Below, in pieces: positions 46,180-60,125 of a DNA stretch of 64,000 nucleotides (positions are counted from its first letter, which is position 1; each line of letters opens with the position of its first letter). The translations under genes and the position numbers were made by a program. Origin of the DNA: Galeopsis tetrahit (Eukaryota; Streptophyta; Magnoliopsida; Lamiales; Lamiaceae); the NCBI GenBank assembly GCA_963675135.1, contig OY776124.1, positions 11,794,677 through 11,858,676 on the forward strand. The letters are read 5' to 3'. The notes under the pieces were generated by a model. That model saw nothing but the letters and a program-made list of their open reading frames with translations. It had not been told where the DNA came from and did not search any database.

Positions 46180-47206
46180 TGATTTTATTTAACTTTAATT
46201 GATTTTTGAATTTTTGTGTTTAACAATTGGAGTGTATATAATATTTATGTGGTGTTAGTAGATTCATGTAATATAAAAAAAATTAAAAGGAAAATAAATT
46301 TAAAAAGTTTAAAATTTTTTATTAATGTTTTATTTGCGTTCTAACTTTTATAAAAATGTCGACAAGGCTAAAAAAAAATTTCAAATTTGTTGGAAATGTA
46401 AGTATGCAACTCGTAGTGTAGAATAAATTGAGAATTCAAGATAAATGTTCAAATTATGTCATTTAATTTCTAAAATCTCCAAATTAATTTCCTCATTTAA
46501 GTTCCAAAATTTTAAAATTAAAAAATGTGGAGAAATTTTCATTTTATTTCCAGTAAGTTAAGGATCAGTATCCACAATTTCAATATACATCCTCTGTAAT
46601 TCAATTTACATTCTCTTTGGTTAAATTTACATCCTTTTATCGGAAAATTGAATTTTTTACCGGAATGTGTATTTTGAATTGGGGCTTCCGGAGCAACATG
46701 TATAAAAACTGCCAACAATGCTTTAAAAATATAATTAAAAACAATAAATTAAACACGGCTAAAATGAATTAAAATATTAAAATAACGCAATCAAACGATT
46801 ACAGAATAAAAACGTAGGACCTGAATTACTTTTTTTTTTTTTAATATTACTTGTACGTCATTCTATGTACATTTGTTAAATATATCTCAATTTTCCACAA
46901 AAAAATTTCATAATTAACCAACACTAGAATTTTCGATAATAAAATTAACTATCAATAATTAAAAATATTATTAAGATAAAAATATAACTTTAATTTGTTG
47001 TTAAAAGCTAAAAAGAGAATTAATATAAAATGGAAGGAGTATAATATACTTGTGGCGCAAATATGGAAAAAGTAAAGAGAAACTTGTAACAAACATATAG
47101 AATTTACCCAGGAAGTAATACATCGAGCAATTAAATTGATAGAAAAAACATAAAATATATAGAGAATTATAGTTTGGGATATTGTAACCAAATCATTACT
47201 ATAATA
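46180..47206. other. AT-rich spacer, macro-copy 2
   Basis: As 19791-20775, but with a 42-bp net gain at about 46268-46320, an A-rich block (TAAAAAGTTTAAAATTTTT) replacing TTAATGTTT. Confidence 0.5.
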
Positions 47207-48682
47207 TTAAGAAAAAGCTGCAGCAAAGTCATCCATGGTAAGTGTAACCCAAGAATCTCCATCTGCACATTCAACATCAATCCTGGAATTCAAATTCTCT
47301 TTAGCTAAAAACAGCATCTCATTCACCATGCGTCCATTCGGGCTCAATTGCCAATAGTTTGAGACTCTCACTTTTTTAATGAGTTTAGCAAGAGCATTTA
47401 TAGTGCACGAAGGGTGCAACTTAAATCCACGATAAGGGCTATATTCTCCATCCTCATTGTTACACACCGACACCTTCATGTGAAGAATCTTGGCAAGTTG
47501 TTCACTAGTATAGTAATTTTCAAAATCGAAAATGTTGTAAAGCCGACTACACAGTTCAGCATACTTGAATATTAAGGTCGCCGCTCTAGGATTCCCAGCA
47601 ATTATAACCACTACTTGTTCACTGTCCATGAATGGAATTATTGCCTTCATCTTTTCAACTTCATACGCAAAATCGAACCGTATTACGCAGTAATTCACAA
47701 GAAGAACGCCACCCGCGACTCTTTCAATCTAAGGAATTAATTGGGACAATTTTTTTAATTAATAATTACGTCTGCAAATATTGCACTTTAAGTCCTATTG
47801 GAATTTTTCAAAATCACTTTTTATCCCAAAGTTTCAAAATGGTCCCGTTTATTGCAGATTTGGTCATATCCGTTAGTTTTTAGATGAAAATCTTTACTTA
47901 AATTAAAAAATATCTTTAAAGCTAATACAGTAATAAATTATATATAATTAAAAATTAAAATCAATAGAATTTAGAATATTAATTTTTTTTACTCTATAAT
48001 ATAAAATTTTCACTAATTTATATAGTGTGAATTTTTATTTTTTTTATGGAATTTGTATATATTCTTTTTTAACCCAAAAATCTGACTATAATTAAAAATT
48101 ACTGAAAAATAATGCAGTGTAAATTCTAAAATTTAAATAACTTTTGAAGTAATTTTTCGTATCAAATAAATTCAAAAAATTCAATTAAAAACGTAGGAAT
48201 ATATAATTACGTACCCATAAGCTTGGTATATATTTATCCAAATCCTCTGATTGCACTTCAGTTACTTTATCTTTTGGGAGTAATCCGATCATGTGCAGTA
48301 GTTTCGCCAGCATCCGAGCTACCATAGATTTGCCTGCAGATTAATTAATATCCATGATTAATTATATATGATTGAATAATAAATCAACAATTACAATATA
48401 TCTAATTAATATAGAAACACATTCACTACCATAACTTATAACTAGAGATCTAGTATTACCCGTTCCAGATTCTCCATGAAGGGCCAAGTGAGGTAGCTTA
48501 ATCGGGCCTAAATTAAGGCCGAGGGCCCGACGCCTCTGGTCCAGGAGCATTCCCCTTAAAAACTTGGAAAGCTCTAACTTAAGCGAATCCATTCCTACTA
48601 TTTTGGATAATTCTTGGTCGATCTTATTCATCATAACCTTTGTTTCAGTGCATGCAACCTTTTGTTTTCCTTGCTTTGCCAT
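47207..48682 (-). CDS. CfxQ/CbbX-like AAA+ ATPase, copy b of macro-copy 2 (287 aa predicted)
   Basis: Exon 1 is 48682-48460, exon 2 is 48333-48215, exon 3 is 47728-47207. All splice sites and frames match those of 20776-22251, and exon translations appear identical. The P-loop GESGTGKS forms across the first splice and Walker B is again VNYC. Two intact copies of an apparently hydrolysis-dead AAA+ protein therefore lie about 26 kb apart. The duplication is too recent for their frames to show selection. Confidence 0.65.
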
Positions 48683-49287
48683 TCCCACCTCCTCGTGCAA
48701 TATTACAGCGTAGGGGAAAAAAAGAGAATATATATATAGCCAATCAAATTCAATTCATTAAATTCCCATTATTTAATTTGACTCATTGAAAACACAACAC
48801 ACTAAAGATATACATTGAACATGTCTGGAGTATAAGGGAAGATGATGAGTCAAACGCAATATTGGAAAATGAACAAGAGAATTAAATTCGCTGTTGTGTA
48901 ACTTGTGTTAGATTAATATGGAGTATATTTATTTAATAAGCTTTGGATAGATACAGTTTGACTTAGAATGTAACATAAGATTGAACCCTAGAAACACTTG
49001 GAAAATATGCGGTATGAGTGTTTCAGATGATTGCTTGAATATGTTAGTTGGCGGGTGTCAAATCCAACAAATAATAAATCTGCTTAAACAAATATTAATT
49101 GTACAAAGGTTGAGAGGGTTCAATCCACAAAGATTGGTAATTAGATTTTATTCTTTTTGTACAAATATAGATACATATACAACTAATTAAAACAAATAAC
49201 AAGTGAAGTGAGGTAATTCAATGAACTAAAAAATATCATGATTGATATGTTACTTTATTGGAATGATCAATATTTCATCATTCCCAA
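48683..49287. other. Promoter region and spacer before array 2
   Basis: Duplicate of 22252-22856, with a TATA-like run at about 48729-48738. I see no gene. Confidence 0.4.
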
Positions 49288-51454
49288 AATTAAACTTAAT
49301 GAATGATCATTCATTTTTTAAATGGAATGATCATTCATAAAACTTAAGTAACGATCATTCCTTCCATACCGAATGGTTTTAAAATTTAATTTACATACTT
49401 TAAAATGATTCATATTTTCTAGATACAATTAATATTTGAATTTTGTATTATAATTATAATTATTAATTTCATAACTGAGTTTAATTTTAAAATTGATGAA
49501 AATTTACTATGTGACTAAAAATGTATGAAAAAAGGACCGAAAGTGATATGATCTCATTTTTTCATGACCAAAAGTGCAGATTTTTAACGGTCGCGTGAAT
49601 TTCATGCAATTTTCAGCCTTTAAAACCAAAGAAAAATTTTACAGGACTAAAAGTGTATATAAAGGACCGAAAGTGATTTGACCTCATTCTTATGGGACCA
49701 AACGTACAATTTTTCCCTTAAAATTGTATTACTCCCTTAGTTTTTTATTAAGTTTTTTTCACTATTTTCATAATACGTGTTATTCTTTTTTTTTTTTTAA
49801 ATATTTTAATTTTAAAATATTTAAATTTTCACAAATCTTTGGTCCAATTCTGACCCTTAATAAATACTGTGACTTTGCAGTATTTGATTAATCACAATTC
49901 TATATATTCCATTTACTATAAAACTTCTAGGGAATTCATTAGAGGAATGTTTCCAATCAAAATAGTTTGTTCTTACATTTTCATATTGATTTTCAAAATT
50001 AATCCCACGGATACATATAATTTCGAAGAATATGTGAGTGATTCATATACAACATTTCTTTCCTTTATCAAAGCTTCTACCAACTAATATCTTTCCAAAA
50101 ATAATTGAAATTCGATTTCATGATCCGTATCTTCAATTTTCGAAAACTTGTAACTTCTGTCAAATACCAATTAAAGTATACTTGTTTGCATTTTCGATAC
50201 CAAAATACAAACTTAATTTGTTGTTAAAAGCTAAAAAAGAATTAATATAAAATAGGAGTATAATAGAATAAACGCATAAAATATCGAAGAAGTAGAGAGA
50301 AATTTTTGAAACAATACATTTCAAAAAAGCATTCAAAAATTAAATTCATAGTAAAAACATCAATCCTTGAATCCAAATTCTCTTTAGTTTTTACCAGCAT
50401 CTCATCCACCATGTGTCCATTCTCCCTTGTTTGCCACTAACTTGAGCCTCTTACTTTATCAATAAGTTTAGCAAGAGCATCTGTTGTGCACAAAGGGTGC
50501 AACTTAAATCCAAAAAAAGGACTATTTTCGTCATTATTAGACACCTTAAAGTGAAGAATCTTGGCAACTTCTTCACTAGTGTAAGCCGTAGGGTTCAAAT
50601 TTGAAAATGTTGGAAACCCGTGCGATTACTCAGTTCATCATACTTTGAAATTAAGGGCCCCAATGCTTCAGGAAATCCAGAAATTATAACCACAACGTTT
50701 CCATTGTCCATGAATGGAATTATTGCCTTAATCTCTTTAACTTCAGAAGGATCATACGTAAAATTGGACCATTTTACACAGTTATTCGATCACCAGCAGA
50801 ATGCCACCTGCAGCCCTGTCCAACTAGAAACCATATAAACATATATAGTTGTGTAAATTAATTGATTAACGTACATATACATAATTTGCAAGAAAAAATT
50901 ATTTACATCACCTAACTTTCAACATTTATTGTAAAACGTCCGAAAAGATAAATTTTTAAATTAAATCCCATAATATCATAAAATGCTTTTATGTCCCATA
51001 ACTTTGTAAATTGGTTAATTTACGTCTAAAAAAAGATAAAAATTAATTTACGTCTCATAATTTCGTAAATTGGTTAATATTCGTATTTTTTCTTCATTAT
51101 GCAAATTACAAATAGTGACTTGAAATATTATTTTTATTCCATGACCACTGTTTTTTCACACTATACAAGTCGAGTTCGGCGACGTTACAACTTCTATAGA
51201 TTTTTCATAACTTCTTTGCAGACTTGAAAAAAACGTGAGTGGAATGATGCTATTTTTGTGTATCCACATAAAAAATTGAACGTAAACTAAGTAATTTACA
51301 AATTTACAAAACGTAAATTAAATTTTTATCTTTTTTAGGACGTTTTTTAAAAAATGTTAAAGTTAAAGAAACGTAAATAATTTTTTCCTCTATAGTTTGC
51401 TAATGTTTTTGAATAATTTAAATATAAACTGAGAGGGAATGCATAAATATATAT
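49288..51454. repeat. Array 2 unit 1
   Basis: Variants: TTTTACAGG near 49640, ATTGTAAAACG near 50930 (shared only with unit 5) and CGTCTAAAAAAAG near 51025. Confidence 0.9.
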
Positions 51455-53622
51455 AATTAAACTTAATGAATGATCATTCATTTTTTAAATGGAATGATCA
51501 TTCATAAAACTTAAGTAACGATCATTCCTTCCATACCGAATGGTTTTAAAATTTAATTTACATACTTTAAAATGATTCATATTTTCTAGATACAATTAAT
51601 ATTTGAATTTTGTATTATAATTATAATTATTAATTTCATAACTGAGTTTAATTTTAAAATTGATGAAAATTTACTATGTGACTAAAAATGTATGAAAAAA
51701 GGACCGAAAGTGATATGATCTCATTTTTTCATGACCAAAAGTGCAGATTTTTAACGGTCGCGTGAATTTCATGCAATTTTCAGCCTTTAAAACCAAAGAA
51801 AAATTTTATAGGACTAAAAGTGTATATAAAGGACCGAAAGTGATTTGACCTCATTCTTATGGGACCAAACGTACAATTTTTCCCTTAAAATTGTATTACT
51901 CCCTTAGTTTTTTATTAAGTTTTTTTCACTATTTTCATAATACGTGTTATTCTTTTTTTTTTTTTAAATATTTTAATTTTAAAATATTTAAATTTTCACA
52001 AATCTTTGGTCCAATTCTGACCCTTAATAAATACTGTGACTTTGCAGTATTTGATTAATCACAATTCTATATATTCCATTTACTATAAAACTTCTAGGGA
52101 ATTCATTAGAGGAATGTTTCCAATCAAAATAGTTTGTTCTTACATTTTCATATTGATTTTCAAAATTAATCCCACGGATACATATAATTTCGAAGAATAT
52201 GTGAGTGATTCATATACAACATTTCTTTCCTTTATCAAAGCTTCTACCAACTAATATCTTTCCAAAAATAATTGAAATTCGATTTCATGATCCGTATCTT
52301 CAATTTTCGAAAACTTGTAACTTCTGTCAAATACCAATTAAAGTATACTTGTTTGCATTTTCGATACCAAAATACAAACTTAATTTGTTGTTAAAAGCTA
52401 AAAAATAATTAATATAAAATAGGAGTATAATAGAATAAACGCATAAAATATCGAAGAAGTAGAGAGAAATTTTTGAAACAATACATTTCAAAAAAGCATT
52501 CAAAAATTAAATTCATAGTAAAAACATCAATCCTTGAATCCAAATTCTCTTTAGTTTTTACCAGCATCTCATCCACCATGTGTCCATTCTCCCTTGTTTG
52601 CCACTAACTTGAGCCTCTTACTTTATCAATAAGTTTAGCAAGAGCATCTGTTGTGCACAAAGGGTGCAACTTAAATCCAAAAAAAGGACTATTTTCGTCA
52701 TTATTAGACACCTTAAAGTGAAGAATCTTGGCAACTTCTTCACTAGTGTAAGCCGTAGGGTTCAAATTTGAAAATGTTGGAAACCCGTGCGATTACTCAG
52801 TTCATCATACTTTGAAATTAAGGGCCCCAATGCTTCAGGAAATCCAGAAATTATAACCACAACGTTTCCATTGTCCATGAATGGAATTATTGCCTTAATC
52901 TCTTTAACTTCAGAAGGATCATACGTAAAATTGGACCATTTTACACAGTTATTCGATCACCAGCAGAATGCCACCTGCAGCCCTGTCCAACTAGAAACCA
53001 TATAAACATATATAGTTGTGTAAATTAATTGATTAACGGTACATATACATAATTTGCAAGAAAAAATTATTTACATCACCTAACTTTCAACATTTATTGA
53101 AAAACGTCCGAAAAGATAAATTTTTAAATTAAATCCCATAATATCATAAAATGCTTTTATGTCCCATAACTTTGTAAATTGGTTAATTTACGTCTCAAAA
53201 AAGATAAAAATTAATTTACGTCTCATAATTTCGTAAATTGGTTAATATTCGTATTTTTTCTTCATTATGCAAATTACAAATAGTGACTTGAAATATTATT
53301 TTTATTCCATGACCACTGTTTTTTCACACTATACAAGTCGAGTTCGGCGACGTTACAACTTCTATAGATTTTTCATAACTTCTTTGCAGACTTGAAAAAA
53401 ACGTGAGTGGAATGATGCTATTTTTGTGTATCCACATAAAAAATTGAACGTAAACTAAGTAATTTACAAATTTACAAAACGTAATTTAAATTTTTATCTT
53501 TTTTAGGACGTTTTTTAAAAAATGTTAAAGTTAAAGAAACGTAAATAATTTTTTCCTCTATAGTTTGCTAATGTTTTTGAATAATTTAAATATAAACTGA
53601 GAGGGAATGCATAAATATATAT
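51455..53622. repeat. Array 2 unit 2
   Basis: Variants: AAAAAATAATT near 52405 (shared only with unit 6), an extra G in AACGGTAC near 53038 and CGTAATTTAAA near 53480. Confidence 0.9.
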
Positions 53623-55790
53623 AATTAAACTTAATGAATGATCATTCATTTTTTAAATGGAATGATCATTCATAAAACTTAAGTAACGATCATTCCTTCC
53701 ATACCGAATGGTTTTAAAATTTAATTTACATACTTTAAAATGAATTCATATTTTCTAGATACAATTAATATTTGAATTTTGTATTATAATTATAATTATT
53801 AATTTCATAACTGAGTTTAATTTTAAAATTGATGAAAATTTACTATGTGACTAAAAATGTATGAAAAAAGGACCGAAAGTGATATGATCTCATTTTTTCA
53901 TGACCAAAAGTGCAGATTTTTAACGGTCGCGTGAATTTCATGCAATTTTCAGCCTTTAAAACCAAAGAAAAATTTTATAGGACTAAAAGTGTATATAAAG
54001 GACCGAAAGTGATTTGACCTCATTCTTATGGGACCAAACGTACAATTTTTCCCTTAAAATTGTATTACTCCCTTAGTTTTTTATTAAGTTTTTTTCACTA
54101 TTTTCATAATACGTGTTATTCTTTTTTTTTTTTAAATATTTTAATTTTAAAATATTTAAATTTTCACAAATCTTTGGTCCAATTCTGACCCTTAATAAAT
54201 ACTGTGACTTTGCAGTATTTGATTAATCACAATTCTATATATTCCATTTACTATAAAACTTCTAGGGAATTCATTAGAGGAATGTTTCCAATCAAAATAG
54301 TTTGTTCTTACATTTTCATATTGATTTTCAAAATTAATCCCACGGATACATATAATTTCGAAGAATATGTGAGTGATTCATATACAACATTTCTTTCCTT
54401 TATCAAAGCTTCTACCAACTAATATCTTTCCAAAAATAATTGAAATTCGATTTCATGATCCGTATCTTCAATTTTCGAAAACTTGTAACTTCTGTCAAAT
54501 ACCAATTAAAGTATACTTGTTTGCATTTTCGATACCAAAATACAAACTTAATTTGTTGTTAAAAGCTAAAAAAGAATTAATATAAAATAGGAGTATAATA
54601 GAATAAACGCATAAAATATCGAAGAAGTAGAGAGAAATTTTTGAAACAATACATTTCAAAAAAGCATTCAAAAATTAAATTCATAGTAAAAACATCAATC
54701 CTTGAATCCAAATTCTCTTTAGTTTTTACCAGCATCTCATCCACCATGTGTCCATTCTCCCTTGTTTGCCACTAACTTGAGCCTCTTACTTTATCAATAA
54801 GTTTAGCAAGAGCATCTGTTGTGCACAAAGGGTGCAACTTAAATCCAAAAAAAGGACTATTTTCGTCATTATTAGACACCTTAAAGTGAAGAATCTTGGC
54901 AACTTCTTCACTAGTGTAAGCCGTAGGGTTCAAATTTGAAAATGTTGGAAACCCGTGCGATTACTCAGTTCATCATACTTTGAAATTAAGGGCCCCAATG
55001 CTTCAGGAAATCCAGAAATTATAACCACAACGTTTCCATTGTCCATGAATGGAATTATTGCCTTAATCTCTTTAACTTCAGAAGGATCATACGTAAAATT
55101 GGACCATTTTACACAGTTATTCGATCACCAGCAGAATGCCACCTGCAGCCCTGTCCAACTAGAAACCATATAAACATATATAGTTGTGTAAATTAATTGA
55201 TTAACGGTACATATACATAATTTGCAAGAAAAAATTATTTACATCACCTAACTTTCAACATTTATTGAAAAACGTCCGAAAAGATAAATTTTTAAATTAA
55301 ATCCCATAATATCATAAAATGCTTTTATGTCCCATAACTTTGTAAATTGGTTAATTTACGTCTCAAAAAAGATAAAAATTAATTTACGTCTCATAATTTC
55401 GTAAATTGGTTAATATTCGTATTTTTTCTTCATTATGCAAATTACAAATAGTGACTTGAAATATTATTTTTATTCCATGACCACTGTTTTTTCACACTAT
55501 ACAAGTCGAGTTCGGCGACGTTACAACTTCTATAGATTTTTCATAACTTCTTTGCAGACTTGAAAAAAACGTGAGTGGAATGATGCTATTTTTGTGTATC
55601 CACATAAAAAATTGAACGTAAACTAAGTAATTTACAAATTTACAAAACGTAAATTAAATTTTTATCTTTTTTAGGACGTTTTTTAAAAAATGTTAAAGTT
55701 AAAGAAACGTAAATAATTTTTTCCTCTATAGTTTGCTAATGTTTTTGAATAATTTAAATATAAACTGAGAGGGAATGCATAAATATATAT
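53623..55790. repeat. Array 2 unit 3
   Basis: Variants: an extra A in AAAATGAATTCAT near 53741 (shared with unit 4) and AACGGTAC near 55206. Confidence 0.9.
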
Positions 55791-57958
55791 AATTAAACTT
55801 AATGAATGATCATTCATTTTTTAAATGGAATGATCATTCATAAAACTTAAGTAACGATCATTCCTTCCATACCGAATGGTTTTAAAATTTAATTTACATA
55901 CTTTAAAATGAATTCATATTTTCTAGATACAATTAATATTTGAATTTTGTATTATAATTATAATTATTAATTTCATAACTGAGTTTAATTTTAAAATTGA
56001 TGAAAATTTACTATGTGACTAAAAATGTATGAAAAAAGGACCGAAAGTGATATGATCTCATTTTTTCATGACCAAAAGTGCAGATTTTTAACGGTCGCGT
56101 GAATTTCATGCAATTTTCAGCCTTTAAAACCAAAGAAAAATTTTATAGGACTAAAAGTGTATATAAAGGACCGAAAGTGATTTGACCTCATTCTTATGGG
56201 ACCAAACGTACAATTTTTCCCTTAAAATTGTATTACTCCCTTAGTTTTTTATTAAGTTTTTTTCACTATTTTCATAATACGTGTTATTCTTTTTTTTTTT
56301 TAAATATTTTAATTTTAAAATATTTAAATTTTCACAAATCTTTGGTCCAATTCTGACCCTTAATAAATACTGTGACTTTGCAGTATTTGATTAATCACAA
56401 TTCTATATATTCCATTTACTATAAAACTTCTAGGGAATTCATTAGAGGAATGTTTCCAATCAAAATAGTTTGTTCTTACATTTTCATATTGATTTTCAAA
56501 ATTAATCCCACGGATACATATAATTTCGAAGAATATGTGAGTGATTCATATACAACATTTCTTTCCTTTATCAAAGCTTCTACCAACTAATATCTTTCCA
56601 AAAATAATTGAAATTCGATTTCATGATCCGTATCTTCAATTTTCGAAAACTTGTAACTTCTGTCAAATACCAATTAAAGTATACTTGTTTGCATTTTCGA
56701 TACCAAAATACAAACTTAATTTGTTGTTAAAAGCTAAAAAAGAATTAATATAAAATAGGAGTATAATAGAATAAACGCATAAAATATCGAAGAAGTAGAG
56801 AGAAATTTTTGAAACAATACATTTCAAAAAAGCATTCAAAAATTAAATTCATAGTAAAAACATCAATCCTTGAATCCAAATTCTCTTTAGTTTTTACCAG
56901 CATCTCATCCACCATGTGTCCATTCTCCCTTGTTTGCCACTAACTTGAGCCTCTTACTTTATCAATAAGTTTAGCAAGAGCATCTGTTGTGCACAAAGGG
57001 TGCAACTTAAATCCAAAAAAAGGACTATTTTCGTCATTATTAGACACCTTAAAGTGAAGAATCTTGGCAACTTCTTCACTAGTGTAAGCCGTAGGGTTCA
57101 AATTTGAAAATGTTGGAAACCCGTGCGATTACTCAGTTCATCATACTTTGAAATTAAGGGCCCCAATGCTTCAGGAAATCCAGAAATTGTAACCACAACG
57201 TTTCCATTGTCCATGAATGGAATTATTGCCTTAATCTCTTTAACTTCAGAAGGATCATACGTAAAATTGGACCATTTTACACAGTTATTCGATCACCAGC
57301 AGAATGCCACCTGCAGCCCTGTCCAACTAGAAACCATATAAACATATATAGTTGTGTAAATTAATTGATTAACGGTACATATACATAATTTGCAAGAAAA
57401 AATTATTTACATCACCTAACTTTCAACATTTATTGAAAAACGTCCGAAAAGATAAATTTTTAAATTAAATCCCATAATATCATAAAATGCTTTTATGTCC
57501 CATAACTTTGTAAATTGGTTAATTTACGTCTCAAAAAAGATAAAAATTAATTTACGTCTCATAATTTCGTAAATTGGTTAATATTCGTATTTTTTCTTCA
57601 TTATGCAAATTACAAATAGTGACTTGAAATATTATTTTTATTCCATGACCACTGTTTTTTCACACTATACAAGTCGAGTTCGGCGACGTTACAACTTCTA
57701 TAGATTTTTCATAACTTCTTTGCAGACTTGAAAAAAACGTGAGTGGAATGATGCTATTTTTGTGTATCCACATAAAAAATTGAACGTAAACTAAGTAATT
57801 TACAAATTTACAAAACGTAAATTAAATTTTTATCTTTTTTAGGACGTTTTTTAAAAAATGTTAAAGTTAAAGAAACGTAAATAATTTTTTCCTCTATAGT
57901 TTGCTAATGTTTTTGAATAATTTAAATATAAACTGAGAGGGAATGCATAAATATATAT
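55791..57958. repeat. Array 2 unit 4
   Basis: Variants: AAAATGAATTCAT near 55909, AACGGTAC near 57373 and private GAAATTGTAACC near 57187. Confidence 0.9.
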
Positions 57959-60125
57959 AATTAAACTTAATGAATGATCATTCATTTTTTAAATGGAATG
58001 ATCATTCATAAAACTTAAGTAACGATCATTCCTTCCATACCGAATGGTTTTAAAATTTAATTTACATACTTTAAAATGATTCATATTTTCTAGATACAAT
58101 TAATATTTGAATTTTGTATTATAATTATAATTATTAATTTCATAACTGAGTTTAATTTTAAAATTGATGAAAATTTACTATGTGACTAAAAATGTATGAA
58201 AAAAGGACCGAAAGTGATATGATCTCATTTTTTCATGACCAAAAGTGCAGATTTTTAACGGTCGCGTGAATTTCATGCAATTTTCAGCCTTTAAAACCAA
58301 AGAAAAATTTTATAGGACTAAAAGTGTATATAAAGGACCGAAAGTGATTTGACCTCATTCTTATGGGACCAAACGTACAATTTTTCCCTTAAAATTGTAT
58401 TACTCCCTTAGTTTTTTATTAAGTTTTTTTCACTATTTTCATAATACGTGTTATTCTTTTTTTTTTTTTAAATATTTTAATTTTAAAATATTTAAATTTT
58501 CACAAATCTTTGGTCCAATTCTGACCCTTAATAAATACTGTGACTTTGCAGTATTTGATTAATCACAATTCTATATATTCCATTTACTATAAAACTTCTA
58601 GGGAATTCATTAGAGGAATGTTTCCAATCAAAATAGTTTGTTCTTACATTTTCATATTGATTTTCAAAATTAATCCCACGGATACATATAATTTCGAAGA
58701 ATATGTGAGTGATTCATATACAACATTTCTTTCCTTTATCAAAGCTTCTACCAACTAATATCTTTCCAAAAATAATTGAAATTCGATTTCATGATCCGTA
58801 TCTTCAATTTTCGAAAACTTGTAACTTCTGTCAAATACCAATTAAAGTATACTTGTTTGCATTTTCGATACCAAAATACAAACTTAATTTGTTGTTAAAA
58901 GCTAAAAAAGAATTAATATAAAATAGGAGTATAATAGAATAAACGCATAAAATATCGAAGAAGTAGAGAGAAATTTTTGAAACAATACATTTCAAAAAAG
59001 CATTCAAAAATTAAATTCATAGTAAAAACATCAATCCTTGAATCCAAATTCTCTTTAGTTTTTACCAGCATCTCATCCACCATGTGTCCATTCTCCCTTG
59101 TTTGCCACTAACTTGAGCCTCTTACTTTATCAATAAGTTTAGCAAGAGCATCTGTTGTGCACAAAGGGTGCAACTTAAATCCAAAAAAAGGACTATTTTC
59201 GTCATTATTAGACACCTTAAAGTGAAGAATCTTGGCAACTTCTTCACTAGTGTAAGCCGTAGGGTTCAAATTTGAAAATGTTGGAAACCCGTGCGATTAC
59301 TCAGTTCATCATACTTTGAAATTAAGGGCCCCAATGCTTCAGGAAATCCAGAAATTATAACCACAACGTTTCCATTGTCCATGAATGGAATTATTGCCTT
59401 AATCTCTTTAACTTCAGAAGGATCATACGTAAAATTGGACCATTTTACACAGTTATTCGATCACCAGCAGAATGCCACCTGCAGCCCTGTCCAACTAGAA
59501 ACCATATAAACATATATAGTTGTGTAAATTAATTGATTAACGTACATATACATAATTTGCAAGAAAAAATTATTTACATCACCTAACTTTCAACATTTAT
59601 TGTAAAACGTCCGAAAAGATAAATTTTTAAATTAAATCCCATAATATCATAAAATGCTTTTATGTCCCATAACTTTGTAAATTGGTTAATTTACGTCTCA
59701 AAAAAGATAAAAATTAATTTACGTCTCATAATTTCGTAAATTGGTTAATATTCGTATTTTTTCTTCATTATGCAAATTACAAATAGTGACTTGAAATATT
59801 ATTTTTATTCCATGACCACTGTTTTTTCACACTATACAAGTCGAGTTCGGCGACGTTACAACTTCTATAGATTTTTCATAACTTCTTTGCAGACTTGAAA
59901 AAAACGTGAGTGGAATGATGCTATTTTTGTGTATCCACATAAAAAATTGAACGTAAACTAAGTAATTTACAAATTTACAAAACGTAAATTAAATTTTTAT
60001 CTTTTTTAGGACGTTTTTTAAAAAATGTTAAAGTTAAAGAAACGTAAATAATTTTTTCCTCTATAGTTTGCTAATGTTTTTGAATAATTTAAATATAAAC
60101 TGAGAGGGAATGCATAAATATATAT
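57959..60125. repeat. Array 2 unit 5
   Basis: Shares ATTGTAAAACG (near 59601) with unit 1 and lacks the extra G of units 2-4. Confidence 0.9.
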
